From NCBI RefSeq assembly GCF_963576615.1, contig NC_088716.1, positions 55,995,415 through 56,059,414 of the forward strand: 64,000 bases of DNA, in the 5' to 3' direction. This DNA is from Watersipora subatra (lineage: Eukaryota > Bryozoa > Gymnolaemata > Cheilostomatida > Watersiporidae). The notes under the pieces were generated by a model. It made no database searches. It was given only the letters and a program-made list of their open reading frames with translations, and was not told the origin of the DNA. Shown here piece after piece: positions 13,901 to 27,300 of this stretch. Each line of letters opens with the position of its first letter. The first letter of the stretch is position 1. The translations under genes and the position numbers were made by a program.

Positions 13901-16212
13901 TACATACCACTCAGGGCTGCCTTCCAGCTGTTGACATACTTAGATAATTTCTATGAGGTCTCCTCTCATCAATTCGTTCATTTGCACATATTGGTTGCCA
14001 TTTTTTAACTTTTATTTCATAGCTAGCTGGCACCATATTGACCTTTATAGTGATTTAGTTTTTATTTTCTAGTTTTGACTCACAAAAACTGCCATTACTT
14101 CAGCTCCTTAAATCTTATGGTCTCCATATTAGACCATCAGGGCCTCTCCTCCTATTCAACAGCCCAGTGCTATTATCCATGTTAAAGATTTTTTCCTTTT
14201 GTTTGCTAAAGATAGAAAATGTCTTTACAAGAGCAGTTATTCATCACATATTGTGTTGGAAGCATTTTCACACTATGTCCTTTTTCCTTTTTACAATAAA
14301 TGCTTCACTTTGTTAATGATTATTACATGACCTGGTAACCAATTGGTTCACAGCTACATGACAGGTGGCAGGGGTGAGCAGTCATTTTAGATATCTGATT
14401 ACACGTTCATTGACTACCTATTCCAGCATTCCTAGATAATTAGTTGCTAGTTAGTCATTAGTTAGTCAACATCTGGTTTGATCTTATCTGAGATGATGTC
14501 AGTAGAAAATTGATCAGAGATTAGCTACTATTACGAGTGTGGTCGACAGATTATCTCCGCTTAAAATTAATTTATGTGATATTTGACATGAGTTCTTTCA
14601 TTATTGGTTTCGACTACACATTTTACGATGCCACTTATACCAAAGTGTTTTCTTGAGAAAAACATAACTTTACAAACTATGTCGAACTGAATAGTTTTAA
14701 CCATTCCCAAGTATTTAGAAACTTTTTTAGAACGCTTCTAGTTTTTTTTAAAGGAATTATGACTCTATAGATGAGAAATGTATAATGTTAGTGTGTGGAG
14801 CTTACACAATGTGTGGAGATAACTTCTGTTGTTAATATTTTGCTGCACCACCGTATCTTGAATGGTGTTTTACAAACATCAATCACAGCGCTGCTCGGTT
14901 AATGTCAGTTGGATAAATCTCTGAAGCAATTTTAGTGAAATCGCTTGGATGTTACAAGTGCTCCTCAGTCAATGGGTCCGACCCAGACTGTGAAGATGAG
15001 TTTGTAGCCAAGGAAGAATACTACACTCCAAACTGCATGGCGGCTAAAAAGAGTTATAGCAATGGAGGTGCACACTCTACAAAGCTACGAGTCGGTCTGT
15101 ACCCAGCCACCTGGTGCATCAAGTTCGTAGCCAAAAACAGTAAGTTTAAATGTTGTAATAGCTTTACATGACATTCACTAGCACCGCTCACACTCTTCAA
15201 GCACCGGTATTTAGTGCCAGGGTAGCGATAAAGCAAAGAGAGTAGATACAACAATTATCCCTGTTTTATTTGATACATTTGATATCGCAGTTTCCCAGTT
15301 TCTATTATCACAAGATAGTTCTGCAAGGTTCATGATTACAAGTAAAGTATCAATCTTGTTACTTTACTTGTCTTTTGTGTATTTTCTATAGCTACTGATT
15401 ACTAGGTGTTTTTGTCACCTGAATTTACCTGTGTTATATTGAAAAACTAAAACAAGTGGCGTGTTAGTCGTTCATTTTTTCCCATCTTTCCTAGATTACG
15501 TTGTGATCTGAAGCATTGACTAACTTTTCTAAGCTTGTCAGGATACAATTGTCAAAATTTCCATATAATTTTTTTATGTTATATAATATTATTTATATAT
15601 ATTATATGTAATTATATATTATATAAAACTACATTTCATTTGTAAGAAAAACAATTGAATATTGAAGATGTTAGTTTGTCTAATGTCAGGAGTTATGCAA
15701 CCATAAACCTGTCTATATAGATCTTTAAGCTGCAGTTAAAGAAGTGTGGCAATGTGATCAAAACCATATACCGGTATTAGTGCTGATGCTGCTTTTATCA
15801 ATTGGTGTGTACCAACACATAGTCAAGGCAGCGGCAGGAGTTTTATGAAAGCTCTTAGAGACTGGCAGCGATGAAAATATAAAAGCTAAAACTTGTCAGA
15901 ATCCTACCAATGATGTGCAAACATTCAAGTCGTAAAGTCCTTCTTGTAGAGGTGACTGGAGAAGAGCACACAATACGAGACTGCGCGGCGGACAGCGGAG
16001 GTATGACTTATGACACAGAGATCGGCGGCATGACACACTGCGGTCTTATGAAGAGTCTTTATTTTGATGGGGATCTCATGAATGGCTGCATACTCACCTG
16101 CAAGGTGAATGGCTGTAACAGAGCGTACGCTCTCTCTAGTTCTTTTGGACTGGTCATCAGCACTCTACCTCTGGCGCTGTTTCAGAGTTATATCACTTAT
16201 AATAATGTTTAA
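7955..16212 (+). CDS. Secreted/GPI-type Ly6 (quiver/sleepless-like) protein, 188 aa
   Basis: Three exons join in phase: 7955-8054 (ATG, strong GTAAGT donor), 14936-15139 (GTAAGT donor) and 15950-16212 (stop TAA). Exon 1 encodes a clear signal peptide (MKPWILFCFFLPFLIEYVLA). The mature part has 10 cysteines in a three-finger/Ly6 pattern. It opens with GCYKCSS and DPDCEDEF, as in invertebrate quiver/sleepless proteins, and closes with GCILTCKVNGCN, the family's CN ending. A hydrophobic tail (SSFGLVISTLPLALF) suggests a GPI-anchor signal or a membrane end. Known members modulate ion channels, receptors or septate junctions; which applies here is unknown. Intron 1 is 6.9 kb and filled by three satellite arrays. 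The link between exon 1 and exon 2 rests on phase and logic, so an extra small exon is possible. An AATAAA lies at 17163. Confidence 0.8.
8282..8358. mobile_element. 77-bp foldback element (MITE-like, TA-bounded palindrome)
   Basis: Two ~35-base arms form a near-perfect palindrome. The left arm starts TACTAAAATTCAAGGTGGTG, and the right arm ends with the complement CTTCAATTTTAGTA. GC-rich tips (CCCGCCC / GGGCGG) face a short loop. TA at both ends suggests a Tc1/mariner-type target duplication. It lies inside intron 1 of the Ly6-like gene, next to an AT dinucleotide run (8368-8420). Confidence 0.6.
8986..10017. repeat. 86-bp satellite, 12 near-identical copies
   Basis: The unit begins CACTACAAGTGACATAATGA, passes through CACACCTGTATGTGTTGATT and ends near ATTGTCACACTAT. 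Copies start every 86 bases from 8986 and differ almost only by an A/G change in CACT(A/G)TCAC, so the array is young or homogenised. At the left edge the unit joins an 11-base inverted repeat (CATTATGTCAC/GTGACATAATG) absent from inner copies. Confidence 0.95.
10336..12268. repeat. 27-bp minisatellite, ~71 copies, with higher-order structure
   Basis: The unit is close to CTATGTAAAAGAATATATTA plus TATAGCA. Variants (AATATGT, AATTTAT, GCG, CCC, AATAATA) recur in a fixed order. A marker variant TGTAGAAGAATTT at 10918 recurs at 11863, exactly 945 bp (35 units) later, with the same neighbours. Because 27 is divisible by 3, both strands stay open for over 600 codons; these frames encode only nonapeptide repeats and I do not call them genes. 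Confidence 0.95.
12421..13020. repeat. 10-bp minisatellite, ~60 copies
   Basis: Units are CTTACACTAA, CTTACACCAA and CTTACTCTAA with minor variants. Longer blocks recur: the CTTACACCATCTTACACCAA junction appears 240 bp apart, and the TTTACACTAACTTACTTCAA block recurs at 12601, 12801 and 12951. It ends the satellite-rich part of the Ly6-like gene's intron 1. Confidence 0.95.
13021..14935. other. Right part of Ly6-like intron 1, no feature seen
   Basis: AT-rich intronic sequence between the 10-bp array and exon 2. I found no coding exon in phase, no RNA gene and no clear repeat. Confidence 0.5.
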
Positions 16213-18263
16213 GACGCGTCGCTTCATAAACCTGAGTATGTTACAGCTCCTTGACACTCAAAACTAAAACATAATCTATGGAAACTTCTCAGTGATGTGA
16301 GTAGATATATAATCTCGCATCAGTTAGGTATCAAGCAGTCAACGTCCAACTAGTTTGCACTTGCAAACAGGTTTTCAGACAAGATGATTAGGCAAAAGTG
16401 GCCTGAAAACATTTGCTTAAGGTGCAAATTTCCTTTGTAGTCTCGCCTGATTTAGCTGAACAAAAAGGGGCTAGTTAAACACTAACTCAATGGTATGTTC
16501 AGAAAGTTTTATGTCAACAAAATTATTCAGTTGCACACTAAAATAGACAGACCTATTTGTGATAAAGATACTAGTCATAAATGTCATGCTAGTCATGTTT
16601 CGACACGTGTACTCAGTTAAAATCTGCTGCGTACAGCATGGAACTTTATCATAAAGTATGCTGATCGTATGGGCCAATGCTTTCCTACTAGTAAAATGTA
16701 TTCTCTGTACCCTTCCACTGTGTTGAAAGTGGTATAAACTGTTCATATTCATATAACACACTTTGAAAAAACCACATAGCTAAAGTCCACCCACGGTCTC
16801 CTATGGATGTTTATAATTGCCTCCTATTGGTGAGTTGTGATAATTTTAGGCACCCTCGCTAAAGGTATTCTAAATTTATTTTATAATCAGGTTTTTTGGC
16901 TTTCTATCACCTTTCAAAAATTGAAATTTGGCTATGACTAATAGCTTTCTCTCTCTTTTTCTTCAGCTTTTATAAATAGAGCTGCGTTCAGCTTAGGCAT
17001 TATTTTAATCATTTCAATAATAATATATAAACTGCTAAAATAATGGAATGCAAGACTTTAGATTTGAAATGGTTTTGGCTGCTTGTTGTCTGCCAACTAT
17101 TTGAATGCCATTTGTTCAAGAGTCGTATACATAATCTCATTGCGCAGATAAATTCTACAGACAATAAACTGAAGATTTGACTGAGTGTCTGGGCCTTAGG
17201 CTATGACATCTTTATAACTGATCAGACTTGCATAAACTCAAGCGATATAACATATAACTGATAGAGAGAGTTCACTCTTTGGTGATAGCTGAATTGTATG
17301 TTTTCATAACAAATATGTTTATAGTGATAACCTTGTTCTTCTGTGATAGAGAAGTTCTTATATGACATTATGCTCTTTTTATTGAGAAAATATTTTGTGA
17401 TATTATGGATGTTACAATGCTGAATCATGCATCCTACAACCTACTTTCTTATTGTTGTGATTTAGTTAGGATATATATTCTAACTTGGAGTTCTAACTTT
17501 GTATCGGTCATATTTATTTTTGTTATGTAATTTTATTAACTTCGTGAGAGCTACACGCTACTATAGTTATGTGGTTTTATAAATAAAATATTCTAGAATA
17601 GTATTATTGCCAAACTTTCAATCAGCCTCATGCTTTATGTAGTATTTTTGTCTAGCGCTAGTCTTTTGGTCTGCGCAACTAAGGGACACAAATTTTATAA
17701 ATATTCTCTGATAGTCTCTGATTCTCTATTCTGCTCTTTATTTTGAGTCTCGTCTTCTCGACTTACCAATAAAACATGAAAACATGTAGAAACTGTAACA
17801 GCAACTATTTCTTTAGCTAAGTAATATTTCCATACCTCAGACATTTCAGCAGAACTTGTGTAGATTTGGTCTTGACCAACTGGTATGTTGAGTATTGAAT
17901 AAACAGGCAAATAACAAAACACTTGAACATCAACAAAATGCTTGATTTAAAAAGCATATTACTACCTCGACAAGCATATGTTTGGATTGGCAGGTTCACG
18001 TATGGCTTAACAAGCATCTGCTTTTCTTGACAAGTATGCATCGGTCTTGACAAGCACTTGCATGTCTTGCCAAACTTAGAGTTGATAGCTAGACATATAC
18101 AACCTATAATACAATTTAAAATGGAAGATTGTACAATAAATAACTGGAATCACATATGCGGCTCAAACACGCTTGAATGCACGGGTATCAGCGACATGTT
18201 TTTGTTTGAAAATGTTGTGCTGTGTATGTTGATATGCATGTCTTCAGCAGTGCCTCAAATCCA
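16213..18263. other. Convergent intergenic region between Ly6-like and JIP1 genes
   Basis: It holds the 3' UTRs of both convergent genes. A + strand AATAAA lies at 17163-17168. Candidate - strand poly(A) signals (TTTATT on +) include 17737-17742, about 520 bp past the JIP1 stop. No further gene is supported. Confidence 0.5.
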
Positions 18264-21200
18264 CTACTCGAAATAAAAGTCTTCGCTGGAATTGCTAAGA
18301 GGAGGGATGTGTCCACAGTAGTATTTCTGGAAGGCATCTCTGCAAAAATATATTACGCATGCATATTCTTCACATAGAGAATCATCTCACCATCTTTACA
18401 ACTACTCACAGACTGACAATTGGGGAGAATCTACACTAGAACCTATCTACATAGCCAATAACCATAGAATATAGTTGAGTAATATAACTGGCTGGTATAA
18501 TGAAAGGCTTGCTTAGGCTGGTGCATCACCCTACCAGTCTGGAAGCTTGTAGCTATGAACATTACTATTTCTCTTTTAAAATCACTTTCAATGTTCTACA
18601 GACAGACTACAGTATAGTTTTACTAATCAATAGTTCGAGCTTTAAAAACCATAGCTTAAGGTTTTCATCTTGAAGACTTTTATTTCAACATGCAAAATGT
18701 TGACCCGTAACTACTCCTTAATGGAATTTTTAATGGTTTTCTAGAGTTTTATGAGCATGTACTCGGCAGCTATAGTCAATATTCATTCATGCGGTCTAGA
18801 GAATGCTACTAAAACGTTTACAAAAGAGTGTTAGTTTGCAATATATTGCTTCTCTTAGACTGTTTACCAACCCAACGACATCCACTATCTTTTCTGTTCC
18901 ACCATCAACACTAAAATATCAGTTAAAGGTGTATCTTAGACTGTGTACCTACCCAACGGTATCCCCTATCTCTTGTGTGCTATCATCAAAACTAAAATAG
19001 CAATTACAGGTATATCTTAGACCGTGCACGTACCCAACGGCATCCACTATCTCTTGTGTGCTATCATCAACACTAGAATAGCAGTGACAGGCAAATCGTC
19101 TTTCTGTTGGATGCTTTGTTATAAACCCAAAATACCTGAAATAAGAGTTGAGTGGAAGGATAGGTGGGTCAGGTTACTGGCATGTTAAGTACAAGTGACA
19201 TGCTGAGATTTGATGCTTTTAAAATTCTATGCATGATGAGTTCAATGACATAGGAAGACTCTTCAGAGCTGAATTTAAAAGGAAGAATAATGTAAACGCA
19301 AATATACTGTATGTCAGAATTCAAGCCTCATTTGAGTACATATGCTTAAATAAACACACGGTTTCTTTATGAGAACCTACCTAGGGCTGTCTGGATGGTA
19401 GCCACAGAAAGACACATTCTTCAGTGAGAAGAAATGATTAGAGATTGCTTTGGTTTCCTAAAGCAAAAACCACAAACTGTTCATTATAAGGGTTTTAGCC
19501 AAGTACAAATACAGATTTATCAGGTGCAGTAAACACTCGCAGAAATTAACTAGTAGATGTCGTTGTTTGTAGTAAAAATATTGAGCTAATAAAAAAGTGA
19601 TAAGCAAGAGCTTTAAAGTAGAAGCATAGAGTTACTCACCTTACTGAATGCAAGGAGCTTACTTAGTCTCTCACTTGCACTCTCTACATTGATGTCTGTA
19701 ATAAGCTTCCTGGTTCGCTGTGACAATCAAATGATACAGCTTGTCATATTTATTCGTTACATTTAATGTGTGAAGAAAACGCATTAAAAGTAAAAGAATA
19801 ATACAAAGGATTATAGTTTGCAATAATATCTATTTTTAGCAACAAGTATCGATGTTGCTACAGACAATGATTGACTGTCCTTTTCAAATAAGTACTTATG
19901 AGGTCATGTAATATATACGCAGCTGTTTTATAGCCCCTTCATATCTCAGCATCTAACTTCTTTGACTTTATCTTTAGTGTGTATAGCATAACAACACTGT
20001 ATCTTAGTGCGTGCTTTTACAAGCATTGAGGAGTATTTAGACTGCTCAGCAGGCCTCCACCCGCAATGGTATGTCCATTTGTAAAAATGGTTATTGCTAG
20101 GCTGTAAAAAATTAAGGAACCCAGATAAGAAGAATGGCATCACAAAAAAAGACAGACTTATTGATGCCTACATACCTTCTTATGTGTCAAGTCTATCATT
20201 TTGATTCCGGCATCAGAAACCTCAAGTTGGCACAGGGGTGGAGTTGTCGTATCTTTGCTCAGTCTCCTGTTGATTATTATCTATAACAGACCTCAGACCT
20301 GCACCACTCAGCCATTAGAGTACCTCGTCTGGTTTGTAATGCATGATGACTGGTATGTTAGTCATTGAGAAGGATTTTCAGATTAGCTCCCATCTAAGCT
20401 GGATTCACATATGTTTATTTGAACATCATACAACATAACATTGCTAGTTTGGTCAATGTTTATGCTATACGTAAGTATTGGAGGAATGATGCATGTCTTA
20501 TTAGACTGTATGTAGACGATGTATGGCACAAAAACTGTTGGCTTTCTATGGCACTAGTACAACTAGCAACAGTTCCAACTATTCTCCAACTATCCTGTCA
20601 CTATTAAATGCTTTACTTCAGATAGTTAGACCAGCACAGCAAATCATATTTACCACACTTTATAGTAGCACACTAGTTTATTGTGCACAGATAGGTCAAT
20701 TAACATCTGACTGCCTAGTTTTTAACTGCTACAATATCTGTGAAGTGATTATACATTGAGAGCTATTGTCATTATCTCGAAATATACTCATTCTCATGTC
20801 CAACTTTATTATTACTTGATAAACTCATTTAAAAGTTACCTACAGTTTGTCATCGTGGCACTGACTATAGAGGATTGTGATAAAAATATTTGAAAAAAGT
20901 TAATGAACATATTTATTTTTTCCTTAATGAAGTACTAGTAAGTTGTTCCAAATTTTCTTAAATGTATTATATTGTATGACTATAATAGGTATTTATTTGT
21001 TTTTAAACATAAAGCACTGTGTTATATTTTAAGTTTATGTAGTTGGTATAATAATGCAAAGATGTGTAAACGTTACCAAACTGTCAGACAAAGCATTAAA
21101 CGGGGCACTACGGCGAGTGGATGACTCATGTCTCATGACTCAAGCTAGTAGCTTATAATAAGTTCACATGATCCAAGGTCAGCATTTTATCTGTCTCTGC

Positions 21201-24200
21201 TCAGCATCTAGTCGATGGGGGAGACAACTCATGCGTTATGATTATACCATAGATGCTCTCTTGCAAGAAATTTGCACTTCATACGCCACCATGAAATAAT
21301 TTATAACATGGATGAGAATAGACTTAGAAGCAAAATGTTTTACAAGCTAATATCTGTTGCTGAGTTAACAGCAAGCGTCATGTTTATTTAATTGCTGTTT
21401 AGGTAACTGGTAAACTAATAAAAGTATTACCATTTCTCATCTGCTGTTCATGATACTCACTAATAGAAAACTTCAGGGTATGCATAATAGTTTGTACTAA
21501 ACTTTATACTAACAGCTAGTTATACTAGTAGTTAGTAATTCTTGTTGCATATACAAGCTATACAACTGTTTTCAGTGATTCGCTGATGTAGCTAGTACAT
21601 TTCCATGGATATATATCATATCAAGCCATTCATAGCAGCATAGCCTGTAGCCATATTTTTTACTTCAAGCATTGTACGATGGCAATTTATCATCTTTAAA
21701 ATGGGGTGTTAGTCAGTTACGATTATCTATCATTCGCAATGAAAGAGTAGAAACAGCCAGATAAAATAATGACACGTTAATCGATCTTATTGACAAACCT
21801 TCTCAATGGCGTCTACGAGAACATCACTGCCCTTGTGGTGGTTCACTTCCATTGAGCCAAGAAAATGTAACTTATATAATTTAGCAGATGGTTGTTTCTC
21901 AGCAGAACCATTGACTTCATAGAACTTTAAATCTGTAGCATAGACTGATGGGAACAGACCTTGAACTTGTGAGGTTAGGTTTATTCCTGTAAATCGTAGA
22001 GCTATATTTAAATATTTATTTCTTGAAAAGAATTGCTGAAGATTATTCCATTTTTTTATTACAGGCTGTTAAACATTGAATGCATGCTGATAGTTGTAAA
22101 TAGTTTTCATGGGCTAGTTTAAACATTGAAACTTTACAAAATGAAACTGATAAGACAACTCCTTACAAACTAGTTAGTTCAGTTAATACCATTATAGGCT
22201 TTATTCAGTTGACATAGTTTCAAATTTTGCTAAAAATTTTTAATATTTAAACAACTTCCTGTTTGTATTACTGCTATCAGTAATATAATCAATGAAGCGA
22301 ATTAAATGAACCTAAAGAATGAAGTAGCCAATTCAACGAACTCTTTGGTCGTATTCAGTAACAACTGTTTTATATAACATCTCAACAGTGATTGCATAAA
22401 CGTCTAGGATTTATAAAAAATAGAAAGTCTGCAGTGAAAGTTTTTTATATGCATTGAAAATCTAGAGAAAATACAAGCCTTTACACATTTTCATTACTGA
22501 CAAGTTTTCTCCTTTACACGCAAGAGATATTGAAAGGTCATTTTGTATCTTAAAACCTATTTTCGCTCAAAATGGAGATAGAGAGCTAAAATTTTGCACA
22601 CTGTTTGAAAGCTAGGTACTTATTAATCACCCAAAAAAATTATTGTGTTTGATGCAGCAGTTTTTGCAGCAGAAGTTCAGTCAATTGGGATAATATCAAA
22701 ACTATGAGAGTTGTCTTACCATCAAACGGTAAATGCTAAACCTTGTACATGAATAAGATTTATAGAAATTGGTCAGTATTTTTAAATTTTACAGAGATTA
22801 AGAGTTTTAAATTACCCATGCACCAGCCATCCTCTGCTTCATCTAGTACATGAATTGAGTCACCAATCTCAACTACCATCTCATCTGAGTGTCTTGGAAC
22901 AAACCTGTGTGTGCCTCTATGGGTTGCACCTAAAAGAGTTAGACAGCTGGTCTAGAAGACTGTAATATATCTATCAATATATCTAAATCATTATATTTAT
23001 ATCTCTATCTACATCATTGCGACTAGATCTTGGTTTACATCCCTATTTATATCTACATATACGTGCTCAAATGTTTATGGTATTACAATATAACAATAAA
23101 ATATTAATTTACCAACCATTTAAGTTAGTGTTAATATGGGTAATAACAGGCAATTTGAAAATACAAAGTATGATAAGTTATGTAGCTAAAAATATTTGCA
23201 TTTATATGCAATGCACAAAGTTGGATCTTATACCATTATCTTTGGCACAAAATTCTGAGTCTGTTGATATGCATATTGTAGGGACTGAGTTAAAAATTGA
23301 AGCTGTAATAGTGACCAAAATAGCGACATTTTATAATTTTAGAAAACATTGAGGTGGGTGTCAAAATTTTGCACAGCACTGTATATCTCTATCTACAGAT
23401 AAAAACATCACCTTCTACACCTGTATCTAGACCTCCATTTTTATATCTGCATATATACCTCTGTCTACCTCATTACATCTATATACATGCATTTACCTAC
23501 ATCACCTTCTACACCTGTATCTAGACCTCCATTTTTATATCTGCATATATACCTCTGTCTACCTCACTACATCTATATACATGCATTTACCTACATCACA
23601 TTCTACAGCTGTATCTAGATCTCTATCTTCATGCCTACATATATCTATATCATTCTCTATTATATATCTATTATATAGCTAGTATATACCAGTAATACTG
23701 CATACATTTTCATAATATAATTTATAATTTCCTGTTTTATGGTGACTTTATGCTATCTGTATTAACTCTTCTGATTAAATATTGTTATTGTTCCATCCGG
23801 GCTGCCATGGATATGTTTGGTTTCTAAAATGTTCGTTACTTTTATCTGCGTCTCATCTCTTTTTGTGTTCACTTTAATGCAATGAGCTTTATGGAAATTA
23901 ATATATCCTTATAATGACAATATTAAATTCTTTATCAACTGAGACAGAATTCCTAACTATAAAAATTAATAACAGTGAATTCTTGAGACACAAAATTTCT
24001 GTTTATTGCAGCTGAGAAATCCATTTTACCAAAAAGCACTCTTTGACAGCAGTTAACACAATAATCCTAATGATTTACATACTAAAATGGCAGTATTCTC
24101 TCAGATAATTGTATTTATTAGTATGCTGAACTGAGTGCACACTGAAATGATGAAAATATATTCCACTTATATAATCAGAGGCTTGATAGTAATTTGGCTT

Positions 24201-24335
24201 TGAGAGCAAAAAAGCATTTGTTTTGTAAAACAGTTTTAGCAAGTTTTGCTAAACAAGCTCTGCAGAGAGCTGGTAATGTTTTTTTTCTGATGAAAATATT
24301 CCTCAGTCCCCACTTCTTCTTAGTTATCTGATTGC

Positions 24336-24387
<52 letters not shown>

Positions 24388-27300
24388 GCAATGTTAGACT
24401 GAAAACAATTATGCTGCTGTTGGTTATCATTTATCAAATGAAGACATTTTGAACATGAGCAGTAAAAATAGGCTGTAGCTATTTTAGTGGCTTTTGCCTG
24501 AAAAATAAGTAATTTTATGTAAAAATGTTATACATTAACTTTTAAGCTGTTTGAGACTTGTAACGTTTTACTCAATGTGGAGCCTTTATAAACAAAAACA
24601 TTACATAAAGTATAATTTGATTTAGACAGTCAAAATGCAGCTTTAAATAACATTTTTAAATAATTTTTACAAATAATGTACCTGTGTTGAAGTTCAAACA
24701 CTGTGTAATGTGTTTCATAGCTAATTACTGTGTTCCTATGCTTTGAATGGGTTTGGAGTTGCCCGCTGCCGACGAATTTGTACACACCGTTTCAATGATT
24801 CATAGTTGCACTATAGACCTTTTCAAGATTCGCGATGCTTCTCTCAAAACAAAACTTGTTAAAATAGACTTGTTTTGGATCAAGACCATTTTTCAATTCA
24901 TGTGTAGGCAACTAGTTGCACTAAAAGTCATTGTATATACAGTATATATATTACTTTATTGGCCAACATTATATCGCTATCCTCATACGAGCAGCCCATC
25001 CCTGGTATATTAAAGTTATTGTAAAGACAAAAAGTCAAGTAGAAATAGTAGCGAGTAGCAGTAGAACGTTTTCGTAGCAGAGACCCGCGTGGTTGTGTGC
25101 TGAGGTTTTTTGTTACCTTCGCAGGGAAAAGCTTAGCCGAGAACAGTGTCAATTCAGATCCATCAACAGTGAGCATTTCTATGGTAGCAAGCAAAATGGC
25201 GTCGAATGCGTTTGGTTTTACCGGTTTTGTGATTCGAAGGGAAAGCAACTCCGTACCCATTCAAAGCATGGAAACGCAGTGATAAACAAGTGGCAGAAGG
25301 TTTGAACTCACCAAGTCTGTCCTTGTGTGGGTAGGGGGTAGAAGGGCCTTTCTGTGATTGCTCCTTAAAGAAGGTGTGGCTAGGACTCAAATAGGCTCCA
25401 AGTAAGCCATTTGATGCTCTGCAGTTTGTTAGCTGTTGATCTAATGGAGACTGGAGGTAGTTGACACTAAACCTAACATCTGGCTGATTGCCTTTAGGGC
25501 GACAGACATAGTCCTCAACTTCCCTTTCACACTTGTTGAACTGCCAATCATGTATGGTTGCTGCTTGGCTGAGCTTAACGTCATAGTTGTTGTGATATTC
25601 TTCCAGGTATGACTGTGTCAGCCTGGGATGCACTTGTATTTCATCCTTTGACCTTACCACTGGCCCTGCGCTGCTGTATCCTTTTGTCTTCATAGCTTCT
25701 AGGTCTGTACAACAATGAACTCTAGTTAAATATTTTCTTTAGTGAAAGGAAGGGTAACATTCGAGTTACTTTATCAATGTGGCTCTTCATAGAAGCAGCC
25801 AACTCCATACCTAATATTTAATGCAAAAGTGATTTACAATTTGTTAAGGAACCAAATAGTACAACTGGTTGATGAACACCCACCAAATAAGTACAACTGG
25901 TTGATAGGCGCCCACCAAATAACTATAGCTGGGTAATAGGCAACCGCTACAGTCATATATCATGTTGAGGGCTGGGTGCTCACTAAGATGTTACAGTTTA
26001 TTTAGGTACTCACCTACCAACTTTCGGTGTTATGGTTTAGTTAGTAGTTAGTACTTATAGGTTGGTAGTCACCACCGCAAATGGTCTTTTTCCTGGTATA
26101 GGACTTATTGTGACCATATGCTTATGAGATTTGGTACAGAAGTAATTGTGGTTGAATCCTCTTTCCACACCACCTTGTATGATTCAATCCACCGATCTAA
26201 TACCAACCTAAGGCTGCTTCTCCCCGCTTATATGACCAGATAACAGGTATCAACCTTTGAGTCAATATATTTGACCACATGTTCTTACTAATAAATGACA
26301 TTGCTGTAAGTTATGATGGCTGACAAAGACCTATTATACTGTCATTAGTTTCTGGTGCTGACAGAGATTCAACCTTTTAGACCAATTCCTACTATACCAT
26401 GTCTGATCAGGTCAAAGAGATCTTACTAGTAGGTAGCATAAGGAAACTAGCCAAGTTGAGCATACATGGACTGGCTTCCTCTACACTTTCCACATATGAT
26501 GAAATTGTTGATAATCTCATAATAATGACAAACTTTTGCAAAACAGCCAAATCTCTCATTTTTTCAAGCTCTGTAGTACCACAACATATTAATTGTAAAA
26601 CATGTGTAGGCCATCACTGTACAATTAAAAATCTCTTAAAAATCAAGCAATTTACTTCGTTATTCACAATATTGTAAAATCAACATACATGTATATAATA
26701 TACTTCACTGGAATAGCTATTGCCATGAGTTTTTTAATATAATGCTTAAATAGAATGCAATGGAAATGAAATATCTCTAAAAATTTATTAATCTAAAAAT
26801 ATGTCCGAGATTTTTTAAGCTATAAAATACTCTAGCCACGCTTTTTATAATCAAATTTAGCCCAAAACATTGAAAGTTTTTCTAATTTTGGGAGCTAAAT
26901 TTATTTCCATATTGCAAGCAGCGGTGAGATACAGGCGCTCATATAAATTTAACGAAAGATTATTATTTTGTCTCTTAGAAGCATCAAACAACAAATATTC
27001 AGCAGTCTAGTAAAATGAATGTTGAAGATTGACCATAAACATTAACTAGATTTTTTCAAAAATATGGGCAGTCAAGCAATGATACGGCTGGTGAAGTGTG
27101 ATGACACACGAGCAACATGACTTAAGGAGAAGAAGACAATTACAAATTATGACAGGAACAGCTTGTCATCAGATACCGTGGCATTAGATCAACTGACTCT
27201 AACTATGTGTAGCACTTTGCCTCATGCAATCTTTGAGCTTCATCAAATATAAAACGCACTTGTGTGTATGATTATGTACTTTTTTACTTCTTATCATAAA

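Larger units (their letters stand above)
22930..25311 (-). other. JIP1 intron 4
   Basis: AT-rich intron. It contains the 94-bp repeat near 23400-23690 and an AAT microsatellite (24336-24387). A GC-richer stretch at 24960-25300 next to the exon 4 donor, with a short + strand frame starting ATGGCGTCGAATGCG, looks like an old repeat; I cannot name its family. Confidence 0.5.

Noticed and set aside
16471-18276. Short frames of 60-100 codons between the Ly6-like and JIP1 genes
   Set aside because: Typical chance frames in AT-rich sequence; no splice-phase or domain support.
24747-25305. Several short + and - frames next to JIP1 exon 4
   Set aside because: The - strand ones are read-through of exon 4 past its donor or antisense shadows; the + strand ones lack family resemblance.
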